Shown here: in pieces, positions 47,725 through 57,541 of the stretch
Numbering within the stretch: position 1 is the stretch's first letter
How the letters are laid out: each line of letters opens with the position of its first letter
DNA from: Cyanophora paradoxa
Taxonomy: Eukaryota > Glaucocystophyceae > Cyanophorales > Cyanophoraceae
Assembly (NCBI GenBank): GCA_004431415.1
Contig: QPMI01000017.1
Coordinates: forward strand, 744,001 to 808,000
Length of the DNA stretch: 64,000 nt
Direction: 5' to 3'
The notes under the pieces: model-generated
Told to the model about the DNA's origin: nothing
The model's database searches: none
Seen by the model: the letters and a program-made list of their open reading frames with translations, nothing else
Made by a program: the position numbers and the translations under genes

Positions 47725-50231
47725 CTAGGGCGCCTGGGTGTAGGGGGAGGGCGCGTAGAGGGTCTGCATGCGGCCGCCGCCCGGGCTCGGGCGGAAGTTG
47801 ACGTCGGGGGCCTGCGCCCGCTCGCGCGCCGGGGACGTGAGCGGCGCGGGTCGGCACGCGGGGCGGGCGGGGAAGGCGTGCCTGGTAGTACGAGGCCCGG
47901 CCGCCCACTCCCATGGCCGCGGCGTTGCCGTAGGCCTCCGCGCGGCTGGCGCCCCCGGCGGGGGCCCCCTTCGCGGGAAGCGGCGGGGCGAGCAGGCACT
48001 GGCGGAGGAACGGCTTGGTGAAGAACTTGCCTGCGGCGGGCCGGCGCGGGTGAGCGCGGAGCGGGGGCGGCGGCGGGCGGGGGCGGTGCGGACCGGGGCC
48101 GGTGCCGTCGTCACTCGGCTGGTCGAGGAGGTTGATGAGGCGGACGAGCTCGCACTGGACCAGCACGAGGCGGGGCGCGCGCAGAGCCGCCTGCAGCTTC
48201 TTGTCGTCGCCCGCCCAGGTCGGGTTCGACGCGCTGCGCGGCCCGGATCGGATCAGGCGCGCGCGCGGGGGAGGATGCCGGCGCCGCGCACCTGGCGACC
48301 TGGAGGAGGCCCTGGCGGGCCTTCTCGAACCAGCGGGCCCTGCGCGGGTCCTCCAGCACGCGGTCGCAGAACTCTGTGTACGGGATGACCGTGTAGCGCC
48401 CCAGCAGGGTGCCCGAGGGGGAGGCCGGGGCGGCCATCGCCGCCCCCGCCGCGCCGCCGTCGCGGTGGTCCACGAGGTCGATCACGAGCTCGGCCATAGC
48501 GACCTGGTCGCCCTTGTAGAGCTGCAGGATGCCGCGCGCCGCCGCCGCCCGCTCGTCCAGCGCCGCCGCCAGGAACCGCTCCGAGTACGCCGAGTCGATC
48601 CGCAGCGCCAGGCTGCGCGGGGCGCGTTACGGCCGGCGCCTGCGCCTGCGGGGGGCGGCGGCCGGGCCGCGCACCGCGCGTTCTTCTCGCGGGTCTCGCT
48701 CTCCTCCTTGGGGCTGCTCGAGCGCCTCAGGGCGCGCGGGGGCGGCGGCGGCGGCGCGGGGCGCACCCCGAGGGGCTCTGCTTGTCCGCGTCCTTGCTGC
48801 TGAAGGCTTCAACGATGCCGGTCCAGCGCCTCTGGTCGGAGGGGTCCAGGGACCAGGCGCCGATGATCTGCGGGGCGCGGCGCGGCGAGTCAGGACACTT
48901 GCCGGGGCGGGCGCCGGCCGGGCCGGGGCGCGCACGTCCTCCTGGGCCTCGCGGAGCATGCGGATCACGCGTCACGCCTGCCGCAGGCGCCCTCGGCGCT
49001 CGCGATCGGCGCCCCGCGCTCGGGCCGGGCCGGCGCGGAACGCACTTGTTGCTGCTGCCGATGCCGAAGATGCTGCCGATCTTCTGGAGAACCGTCTTGC
49101 TCTTGTACACCTGCATGTCCTCCAGGAAGCTCACCTGCCCTCTTGTCAGCGGCGCGGCGGCGGCGGCGCGGGGCGGGCGCGCCTCGCGGCGGATGATCTC
49201 GGCCCACCCGAAGAACGCAGCGATAAGGTAGAGGGTGTGGTTGATCGCGTCTGCGCGGGGCGGGGCGGGGCGCCGGCCTCAGGCGCGGACAGGCGGGAGT
49301 TGCGTCTACCAGAGCAGGGCGGGCTCACAGTACTGCGGTGAAGCCTCTCAGCACGCGAGCGCGCAAGAGTCGAGCGCAGCAGAAGCGACGCACGTCGTCC
49401 TCCACGGGGCGGACATCGAAGCCGCTCTTGGAGAGGGAGGCGCCCCCGGAGAAGAAGCCCGAGCCCGAGGCCGCGTCGCGGCCGCCGCCCGTCCGGCGCG
49501 CCTCGTCCGCCTGCCTCTTGAACTTGTTCAGCACTGCGGCGCGCGCGGCGCGTCATGATCAGGCGGGAAGGGCAGGGGCGTCCGCGGCCGGGCGGGGCGG
49601 GGCGATCGCGACGCACTGTGGCTAGGACCGGCGACCTGGGTGAGACGGGACTGAAGCTCGAACGCCGCCTGGGCCAGGGGGCCCTTGTAGCTGCGCGAGC
49701 GGGGGGGCGCGCTCAGCTCGGCCGGCCGGCGGCGCCGCGGGGCAGACTAGTACTGGGCTGCCGCTCACCGGTCCATCATCTGCTTCCGCTGCATCCATTC
49801 CTCCTTCTCGCGCTTCTGCTCCTCCACAGCCGCAGTGAGGAATTGCTGCGCAGCGGGAGGTGAGGCCAGGGATCGAACGTAATTATAACGGGGCGGCACG
49901 GGTTCGCGATCGAGAGCGTCAGCGACGCCAGCTGCAGCCTAGCATGCGGCAGTTTCGCCTCCTCTCGCCGAGACGACGCGGCATCGATGTCGGCGGCAGA
50001 CTCGCCGTACGCGTCGAATGAATGCGCATTTGCGACACGAGACACCTCTCGCCTGCCGCGGCAGTGCCGCCCCGTGCGAGGCTGGCGAACCTGCTTGATG
50101 GTTGTGAAAACAGTGAAAAGGCCTGTCGCGCGGTTCGATTAGTCGCGGTTCGCGCATCGTTCGACGAGGGCCAGCGCACCGCTCAGGACACTGATAATCA
50201 GAGCAATCCAGATGCTGGCGTCGGCATCCAT
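47725..50231 (-). CDS. Host gene of unknown function, paralogue B
   Basis: Second copy of the gene at 44,097-46,857, with the same exon order and stop context (SPYTQAP at 47,725). Start 50,231 (MDADASIWIALIISVLSG). It differs from A by many substitutions, loss of the 290-bp AT-rich intronic insertion, one additional 53-bp intron in a 62-bp insertion (48,716-48,777) after DKQSP, and seven 6-bp insertions. Most length changes are multiples of three, so selection has probably kept the frame and the gene is likely expressed. Function unknown. Confidence 0.62.
48716..48777 (-). mobile_element. Introner-like insertion: intron present only in paralogue B
   Basis: 62 bp inserted relative to paralogue A, flanked by the direct repeat GGGGCT (48,710-48,715 and 48,772-48,777). 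On the coding (minus) strand a donor GTGCGC lies inside the insert (48,766) and the acceptor AG (48,715-48,714) is supplied by the repeat copy itself. Removing the 53-bp intron leaves 9 extra coding bases (Ser-Gly-Pro) in frame between DKQSP and KEESE. Without splicing the 62-bp insert would shift the frame. Confidence 0.8.
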
Positions 50232-50414
50232 CTGATCTCGCGTGTGAGACTGAACGTCGCTGGGAGAAATGCGCGGTCCGACGACTCGGCGAAGAAGCGC
50301 GAGAAGCTTAAGCTTCCCACAGGCCTAGGCCTCGGGCAATTGCAACAATCACCTTGGAGTCCGACGTCGACGATCCGCCATTTGATTTGACGTACGCGTT
50401 CGCTAGCCGCTGAC

Positions 50415-50463
50415 ACCCGCTGTGAGGCTGGCTGAGCGGCGCTCAGCCAGCCTCACAGCGGGT
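50415..50463. repeat. Palindrome with 24-bp arms and a one-base spacer
   Basis: Left arm 50,415-50,438, spacer G at 50,439, right arm 50,440-50,463, perfectly complementary (core GGCTGAGCG/CGCTCAGCC). Such arms would extrude as a cruciform and are usually unstable in chromosomes. Confidence 0.9.
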
Positions 50464-50629
50464 TGACGTACTACGGAGTCTACGGTACGCGTTACTCCGC
50501 CCAACTTATATTATTCGCGATCGGCCCGCGGGCCCGGGGAATCGGGAATATACTGTAATCGGCCCGGCGGGATTTGCCAACTTGGCAAGTTGGGAGTACC
50601 GTAGTACCGTAGTGCTACGTACCGTGTAA

Positions 50630-50830
50630 CACTTATTTACTGCGCCACATATTACTGCGTTCTAAAATTACTGCGCCACGAAATTACTGCGTTCCATCGG
50701 CCTCGGAAAATATTATACGGGGGTAATAGGCCAAAGGGGTGTTACTGCGCTACCAAATTACTGCGTTCTAAAATTTTTGAGCGCAGTAATATGGTAGCGC
50801 AGTAGTTATGTCAGCGCGGTAATTAAGTAT
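50630..50830. repeat. TTACTGCG direct and inverted repeats
   Basis: Six direct copies of TTACTGCG followed by CC, TT or CT occur between 50,636 and 50,772, with two inverted copies (GCGCAGTA) at about 50,781-50,803. The last direct pair and the inverted pair form an imperfect hairpin of about 65 bp. The intervening DNA is AT-richer than the surroundings. Nature unknown; possibly a MITE or a regulatory cluster. Confidence 0.7.
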
Positions 50831-51312
50831 TACACGGTAGTCAAATTGGGACCAGCCGCCGGCCCGCGCCGGGCCGCCGGGGCCGGATCCGGCCCGGCGG
50901 ATCGGACCGGATGACGGGACTCGGATCCCGGAGGCCCGGCTGGCCCACCGCCGCCCACGCGCGGCGTACGGCGCCGCGCGAGTCGCGGCGCGACTCGCGG
51001 CGCGACTCCGGCGTCACTCCGCGCGAGCCGATCGGAGGGATTCGAAAATTCGGAGCCTGATCCGACTCATCCGAGGCTCCGAGCTGAAAAAGTACCAAAA
51101 GGAACAGTTGAAGGAACTTGAAGCCCAGCTGTTTGACGGTTTGGACCCCCAGCAATCATATGATCATGCATGCGCAGCATGCGCAGCGCAGGTGATGTGA
51201 GGAACAAGGGGGGGGGAACAAGTCCGACTACTGAGGGCGTGTACCCAGCTGCAGCCGGCCGCAGCTCCTTCCGCCAGCCGCAGCTGCAGCGCGATCGGCA
51301 ATCGGGGACGCG

Positions 51313-52162
51313 ATGGCGGCGAGCGCATGCATGCGCTCAGTGATACGGGTCGCGTGCCTGGCGCTTCAGCTGCTGGCGGACCTGTGGACTGCGGCGCTCC
51401 GGCTATACTACGCGCGAAACATCGACGTTGTTCGACGCGCGCGCGAGCTGCGATTGAAAGTGCCGCGCCACATCGGGCTGCTCGCGCCGGGCGCCGGGCG
51501 CGACTCCCTGGGCGCCCTGGGTCGCCTGGCGGCGGAGTGCGCGCTGCTGGGATGCGGCTACGTCACGGTGTTCGACTCGGACGGCTCTCTCAAGGAGAAG
51601 CTGCGCGGGCTCGCGATGGAAACAGACGGCTTCCTGCAGCAGCGCGGCGCGCCGGCCCCGGAGCTCACATTCACCGACGGGCGCCAGTTCTTCGCTCTGC
51701 GGCGGAGCGGCGGCGCGGAAGAGCGCGCGGAGTGGGCCGAGGCAGACCCGGCGGGCCCGCCGGGCCCCGGCCGCTGCCTCGTCCGCGCGATTCGGTCCGG
51801 CGAGGGGCACGAGCAGCTGGCGGCTGAGGCGCGCGCGGCGGCGCGCGTCCGCCTCGCCGGCTCCCACGCGAACGGCACTGGGGCGGCCGTCAACAGCGCG
51901 CCCGTGCGCCTCGCCCCGCCCCGCCCGCCCGCCCCGCCCGCGCGAGCGACGCGAGCCCGACCGGTGGGCGCCGCAGGGCGGGGACTGGCCGGAGGCGGAC
52001 CTGGTGCTGCTGCTCGGGGGCACGCCCTCGGCGCGGGGCTTCCCGCCTCCGGCCCTCCGCTTCACGGAGCTCGCGTACTCGCCCAAGCACGGCCTCTCCA
52101 CCGCCGCCCTCCTCGCCGCCCTCCTGCGATTCTCCCGCACCACTCAGAACTACGGCACCTGA
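51313..52162 (+). CDS. NUS1: NUS1/NgBR-type subunit of dehydrodolichyl diphosphate synthase
   Basis: Two exons, 51,313-51,903 and 51,977-52,162, joined in phase 0 by a 73-bp GTGCGC...CAG intron; 258 residues. An N-terminal hydrophobic segment (VACLALQLLADLWTAAL) is the expected membrane anchor. VPRHIGLLAPG and LGCGYVTVFDSDGSLKEKL match the NUS1 core ('LP.H.alv', 'vs.YD..G.lK'). The C-terminus has DLVLLLGGTPSARGFPPPAL and RFTEL, matching the family 'G.(s)..GfpPw..R.TEI' end. NUS1 pairs with a cis-prenyltransferase at the ER to make the dolichol precursor for N-glycosylation. The usual terminal RxG is not obvious. Confidence 0.85.
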
Positions 52163-52225
52163 TCATTCTGTCTACTGGTCCTCTACTCTACTGCTCCCTG
52201 TCTGTACAGCTACGGGGGGCGGGGA

Positions 52226-54865
52226 TCAGAGCGGGGGCTTGAAGCCGAGCGGGGGCGGGGGCGAGGAGGCGAGGGGCTCGGCGAGGGGCGGGAGGGGCGG
52301 GGAGGGCCCTATCTCCTCTGCGTGCTCGGCCTCGTCGGCGCTGAGCTGGTCGGCCCCGCCGCCGCCCGAGCTTGACGGGGCCCGCTCGCGGCCGCCCCAC
52401 TGCCCGGGCGCCTCGAGGGCGCGCGGCAGGCTGGGCGGCGTCGGCTGCAGGGGGTCCTCCTTGAACGCCGGCGGCCCCGGCGCCGCCGCCTCCGGCGCGA
52501 TCGGCGGCGCCGCGGAGGAGAGGGTGGGCATCAGGGGCGCGCCGGGGCCCCCGCCCCCGCCCCCCGCCGACCCCCGCTCCCTCTCCCTCTCCCTCTCCCT
52601 CTCCCTGTCAACTTGCCGGATGGAGACCGGGGGGGACGGGGTACCCCCCGCGCTCTGCCGAAGCCGCCAGACCTGCAAGGCGCCCTGTCAGGGCTGGGGA
52701 AGGGGGGGGGGGACAGAGCCGGGGGGGTATGGCGCGCCTTGATCGTTCGGTCGCGGCTGGCGGTTACGACGCGATCGTCGGTCGAGGACTCGCCCGGCGG
52801 GCACGAGATCGAGGTCACCTGAGGGGGGGAGAAGGCGCTCAGACGGGGGGACGGGGCGGAGGGAAGGGGCGGGGGGCACCAGCGCGTCGTGGGCGTGGGG
52901 CAGCGCGCACATCTGCCGCCCCGTCGCCGTCTCCCACAGCACCAGCCGACCCTCGGCGTCCCCTGGGGCCGGGCGCGTTCATAGGGATGGGAGGGGCGAG
53001 GGGGGTACGGAACGGGCACCGGAGACGAGGAGGCGGGAGCCGTGGAGGGAGGCGAGGGCGCGGACGGTGCGCGCGTGGCCCTTGAGCCGCGCCAGCATCG
53101 CCGGCGGCCTGTCCTTCCCCGGCGCGCTCGCCCCGGGCCGCTGCCGCAGTGCCCCGCGCGCTAAGGCAAGAGAGGGGCCTTGGGCTTGGGGCGGGGGGCA
53201 CCTGGCCCGGGTCGACGTCCCAGACGGCGAGGGAGCCGTCGAAGCCGCAGGAGAAGAGGTAGCGCCGCCGCGAGTCGTGCTCCAGGTCCTGCACGCTCCC
53301 CGCGTGCGCCTTCTGGATCGTGTGCACGTGCTGGGAGCGGCGGGGGGCGGGCGTGAGGGGCGCGGGCGGAGGGGCCCGGGGCCCGGGGGAGGGCGAGGGC
53401 GGGCACCCGGGGCGGGTTGAAGCGCGAGTCAAACATGTGGATGTTGCTGGCCGGGTGGAGGGGCGAGAGTCAGGGCGGGGCGGGGCGGGGCGGGGCGGGG
53501 CGGGGCGGGGGCGCTGGGCAGACCCCGAGTAGGTCCCTACGAAGATGCGGCGGGACGGTCCGTCGTAGCTGCGGCCGGCCGGGCACGAATGAGCGGCAGC
53601 GGCGGCGGCGGGGCGGGGCGGGCGGACGCGAGGGAAGCGATGCCGGCGCCCATGCCGAGCTGTCCCGAGTTGATGACCTGCAGGGCGCTAAGCAGAGGAG
53701 CTAGGAGAGCGAGTCTCCGAAGGCGGGGCGGGCGGGCGGGCGGGCGGGCCTGGCCGCGGGAGCAGGAGAAGAGGTTGACGGCGCGGTCGCGCCCGGCGGA
53801 GACGAGGACGTCGTCCTGCGCGTCGTAGCGCAGCGCCGTGACGCGCCCCGCGTGCGCCGCCACCGTCTCCACCAGCCGCGACGCCGTGAAGTCCCGGTTC
53901 ACCTGGAAGATCCGGATCTGCGGCGCGCCCCCGGTGGCTCAGCGGCGGCTCGGTTGAGGCGCGCAGCGGTGGCGCTCGGCCGCGGTGCGGCGCGCCTGGC
54001 CGGACTCGTGCCCTACGGCGAGCCAGCGGCGGCGGGGCTCCCAGGCGAGGCATCTGCCGGGGGGGGGCGTCGGCTCGGCGGCGGCGGCGCGCGGCCGCGG
54101 GGCGCGGCGGCGGGGCGAGCGGATGGCACTTGGGCGCCGCCGCGCAGAAGATGCGCATGTGCCGCGAGTAGCCGCTCGGCACCGTCGGGTCCTCCACCCA
54201 CGCCACCACGCAGCCCAGCGGCTCGGTCGGGCCCACGCCCTCCGTCTCCCACTGCGGAAGTGGGTTTCAGGGCGCCAGAGCCCAGCTGCAGGGCCGTGCA
54301 GGCAACGTGTCCGCACCGGCGCGGCCCAGTTCGTGCTGCACGCCGATCGATAGCGGTGAGCACGGGCGCGTCAGTGCGCCAGCGGGGGCGGCGGGTCGGG
54401 GCGCCGTGACAGAGCACGGGGTGGGGCGACGCACAAGAACGTCTCCAGCCGCGAGCTGCCCGGGAGCCGCGCGCACGGTGCGTCAGGAGCGACGGGCAAC
54501 AGGGAGAGGCGCCGCGGCCGCTTGGACTGTACCTGACGCTGCCGTCCTCTGCAGGCAGAGTCAGCGCGGGCGCGCCGAGTACGGTACAGATGGAGTGAAA
54601 ACGCTCACCGTACGCCGCAATGATCACGCGGAAAGGTGCATCGCCTCCGTGTGAGCCTGTCCCCGTTTGCGGTGGCGGCGGTATGTAGAGCACCGCGGCG
54701 ACCCTGCGCCGTCGTCATGTTCGGTACGTCACAGCGGCGCGGCGTACGCGATGTTTCTCACGCGGGATAGGGCGCGAAGGCGCGTGTGTCCGAGCTCGGC
54801 GACTGCAGGATCGTCTCGTCGGACAGCGTGTTGGAGAGCTCGAGCTGCGCGTTGACCGCCGGCAT
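52226..54865 (-). CDS. WD40-repeat protein, multi-exon
   Basis: Start ATG at 54,865 (MPAVNAQLELSNTLSDETIL); a GTGAGA...GCGCAG intron then joins in phase to VAVLYIPPPPQTG. Later exons carry WD40 blades: VTALRYDAQDDVLVSAGRDRAVNLF, HTIQKAHAGSVQDLEHDS with YLFSCGFDGSLAVWDVD, a VRALASLHGSRLLVSG blade, GRLVLWETATGRQMCALPHAHDA and VTSISCPPGESSTDDRVVTASRDRTIK, then LQVWRLRQSAG. The C-terminal tail is Pro/Gly/Glu-rich with an (RE)n run encoded by a GGGAGA repeat and ends GFKPPL at 52,226. WD40 propellers scaffold complexes; which one is not clear. Joins between blades are provisional. Confidence 0.72.
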
Positions 54866-54984
54866 GGTCGCGGCGCTCCTTACACCTTGCTCAGCGCAGC
54901 GAGCCGGCCTCAATTGCGTCTGTACCCCGACCAGGCGCTTCCTTGCCGCCCCGCAAGCGATCGAGCGTGCGTACATCACTCCGG

Positions 54985-55778
54985 ATGCAGCTAGAGCCAC
55001 TGAAGCCCTTCGAGCCGTCGGCGAGGCGGGCGAGGTTCTTCGCAGCGGCGGGCGAACGCCAGAACGCAGCTGACGCGCGGGCGAGCGTCAGCCGCGCGTC
55101 CCGGCGCATCGACGTCGCGTTTATGCTCCAGCGAACGGGCGACGTCGTGCCGCTCGTGGACATCCGGCCGCCGATCGAGCTCCCGAGCATCGAGCTCCCG
55201 CAGGTCCACGTGCCCGCTCTGTCGGAGGTGCTCCCGCATGAAGTACAGCTGATGCGGAATGGCACCTGGAGCCCGCCCAAAGTCGAGCTGCCTTTCCTCA
55301 ACGACATCCGCGCGGCGCTGGGGAGGCCCTTCAACGACCTGGTCGCTTTCGCTGACAAGAGCAAGCTGTGCGCGCGCCGCAGCGGCGTGCTCCGTGTTAA
55401 AGCGCTCACGTATCTTGCTGGCGCCGCAGAATAGGGATCGCCTCCGTCATCCTACTCGCCGTCAACGCTGGCGCGCGCATTCTTGAGTGGTGCGCAGCAA
55501 GCTCGCGATCCTTCGGCGTCTTCGAAGCTGAGCTCCCTGCGTGCAGGCAGGAGCTGAGGAAGCACAACGAGATCCTCTCGTACCAGGCGCAGGCCATCGG
55601 GGCCCTCATAGAGCGCCTGGACGCCACGATCAAGGGCGCCGCGGGGATCACAGCCGACGGGCCCCCGCCGGGGCCGCTCTCCCTGCACACGGCCCCCGCC
55701 CCCGCCGGCGCCGGCGCGGATCGGGGCGCCCCCGGCCGGAGCACCCCCTTCGACGCGAGCGACGCCGCGCTCTTCTGA
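54985..55778 (+). CDS. Host protein of unknown function
   Basis: The ATG at 54,985 (MQLEPLKPFEPSARRARFF) opens a frame through VPLVDIRPPIELPSIELPQV and ELPFLNDIRAALGRPFNDLV. After an intron (about 55,380-55,535, ending GCAG) it continues with ELRKHNEILSYQAQAIGALI and ends STPFDASDAALF at 55,778. The middle has a repeated 'IELP' pattern and the end a likely coiled coil. No family recognised. It is divergent from the WD40 gene, 120 bp apart. The exact intron donor is unclear. Confidence 0.5.
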
Positions 55779-55860
55779 GCGCGCGGAGCTAGACGACACT
55801 AGCAGCAGCCCAACGTAGCCGATCAAATGAAATTTAAAAGCGCCAACAGCTGGGGCATTG

Positions 55861-57202
55861 CTATCGCTCGGCGGGGGCAGGGGAGGGGGAGGAGGAGGGG
55901 GCCGGGGCGGAGAACAGGAAGCGGGCGATGTCGGCCCAGGAGGCGGCGCGGTAGAGCACGCGGCCCGAGGCGGCGCGGCTCGCGGGGCCCGGCTCGGCCG
56001 GGAGGGGCAAAATGGGGACCCGCAGCGTGTGGCACAGCCGCCCGATCGAGCTGCTCTCGCCCACCACGATCCCCACGTCCACCTGCGCATGCGGGCGGGG
56101 GCGCCTCAGCCTCGCCAGCCGCGGGCAAGCTCGGGCGGGCGGGCGGGCGGGCGGCGGCGGGCCTCCAGCATGGCGAGCAGGTCGTTGATGCTGTCCCCGA
56201 CGTAGACGGAGGGGCCCGCGGCCGCCACGGCCCCGGCCGCGGCCTCGTGCGCCGCCAGGGCGCGGATGATGTCCCGCTTGTGTCGTGCCGAGGTGATGCG
56301 CCGCACGACGCGGCCCGTGCTGGCGCCCGCCCCGCCCTCCGAGTACTCCAGGTCGCACGCGAAGACCGGCAGCGGCGCCGGCGCCGGCGCCGGGTCCAGC
56401 CGCTCCGCCCACGCCGCCGCGCCGCCGCCGGGGGAGGGGGCGTCCCGCCCCGCGTGCTCTGGGCGGAACCCGTCCCGCGTCGGGATGCCGGCCGCCTCCA
56501 GCGTGCCTCGGATCAGGTCCTGGGACCAGTTGACGCTCACGACGCGCGTCACGGCGCCCCTCGCCGCCGCCAGCTCTGCCGCCGCCCCCGATGAGAGGAG
56601 CGCCGAGGCGGCCCCGCGGGGCCGCTCGCTCGCACGGTGGGCGCACTGAGCAGGTCGGCGGCGCCCTCGCGCAGCCTCACGGAGCGCGCGCCCTCCCTCC
56701 TCAGGTCCTCCCGGGCGAGGCCGCTGCCCGCGCGCGTACGCCCGTGAGCCGCGGGGCTCCCACTCGTCGGGAGCGAGGGGCGCACCGCAGAAAGCCCTCT
56801 CTCTTCAAGACGTCCAGGGACCACTCCTCCAGGGCGTCGAACTCGGGGCCGAAGAACTGCTCCAGCGCCTCCAGCGGCTCGGGGCCCGTCCCCGGTGCCG
56901 GGAGCTCCTCGACGGCCCGCAGCGAGACGTCCACCGCACGCCGGTACTTCGGGAAGTACTCGCCTTCGAGCGCGTGCCACCTGCAGACGCGCGCGGTGAG
57001 CCGTGCGGTGTAGCGTTGGCCAGCCAGAGCTCGCAGCGCGCGCGCGCGCGTGCCTCTCCAACAGGTCCTTGGCGTCGGCGTCGGCCAGCTTCCGCGCGGC
57101 GCACTGAACAAGCAGCCCGGTCGTGTCGCCATCCGTCAGGGTGTCATCGTAGTCGACATACAGCCTCAGCCGAGCGCTGCCGGTGCTCGCGTCCGAGGGC
57201 AT
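55861..57202 (-). CDS. HAD-family phosphatase, TH2-like (thiamin monophosphate phosphatase type)
   Basis: Starts at 57,202 (MPSDASTGSARLRLYVDYDD) with HAD motif I DYDDTLT. Exons then give EYFPKYRRAVDVSLRAVEEL, LEEWSLDVLKREGFLRCAPR, a motif II-like VVSVNWSQDLIRGTLEAAGI, a basic motif III region (SARHKRDIIRAL) and motif IV SVYVGDSINDLLAMLEA joined to VDVGIVVGESSSIGRLC and VPILPL. The last block closely resembles the C-terminal HAD domain of plant TH2, which dephosphorylates thiamin monophosphate. A TENA-like domain, present in plant TH2, was not seen. The frame is open upstream of 57,202, so a transit peptide is possible. Confidence 0.75.
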
Positions 57203-57541
57203 CCCCGCCGTGCGCGCCAGCCGTCGCGTCGGAGTCCAAACGAGCTGCCGAGCGATTGCCGGGCGCAGCCGTGCGGCAGCGGCAGCCAGCGAAGAACTTG
57301 ACACCACTGTCACACCAGCTGGCCCGGGGTATATCAAATAACGCCCGCAGCCAAACGAGAACCCGGCGCAACGACCAGTGGGGCACCTCAACGGGTGTTC
57401 TTTTTGGTCCAGCAGCATTAAGTAGTTGTTCTGGCAAGTTGCTACACACTTGGCTAGCGATCCGGGCCGAACAGCAGCAGTACGCTCTCTGCGGCCCGGC
57501 TCGCGCAGGCGACCCTGCAGCTGTAGCTAAGCGCCTGGGGG
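57203..57541. other. Divergent promoter region
   Basis: Lies between the TH2-like gene (minus) and the coiled-coil gene (plus). It contains AACGCCCGCAGC and a less GC-rich stretch (TTCTTTTTGGTCCAGCAGCA) near 57,400. No other gene seen. Confidence 0.45.

Larger units (their letters stand above)
50232..51312. other. Intergenic region rich in palindromes and short repeats
   Basis: Between paralogue B and NUS1. It holds a nearly perfect palindrome at 50,415-50,463, a set of TTACTGCG-type repeats at about 50,630-50,830, and GTACCGTAGTACCGTAG-like runs near 50,595-50,625. A minus-strand ORF at 50,841-51,155 is open but low-complexity and unconvincing. Confidence 0.55.
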
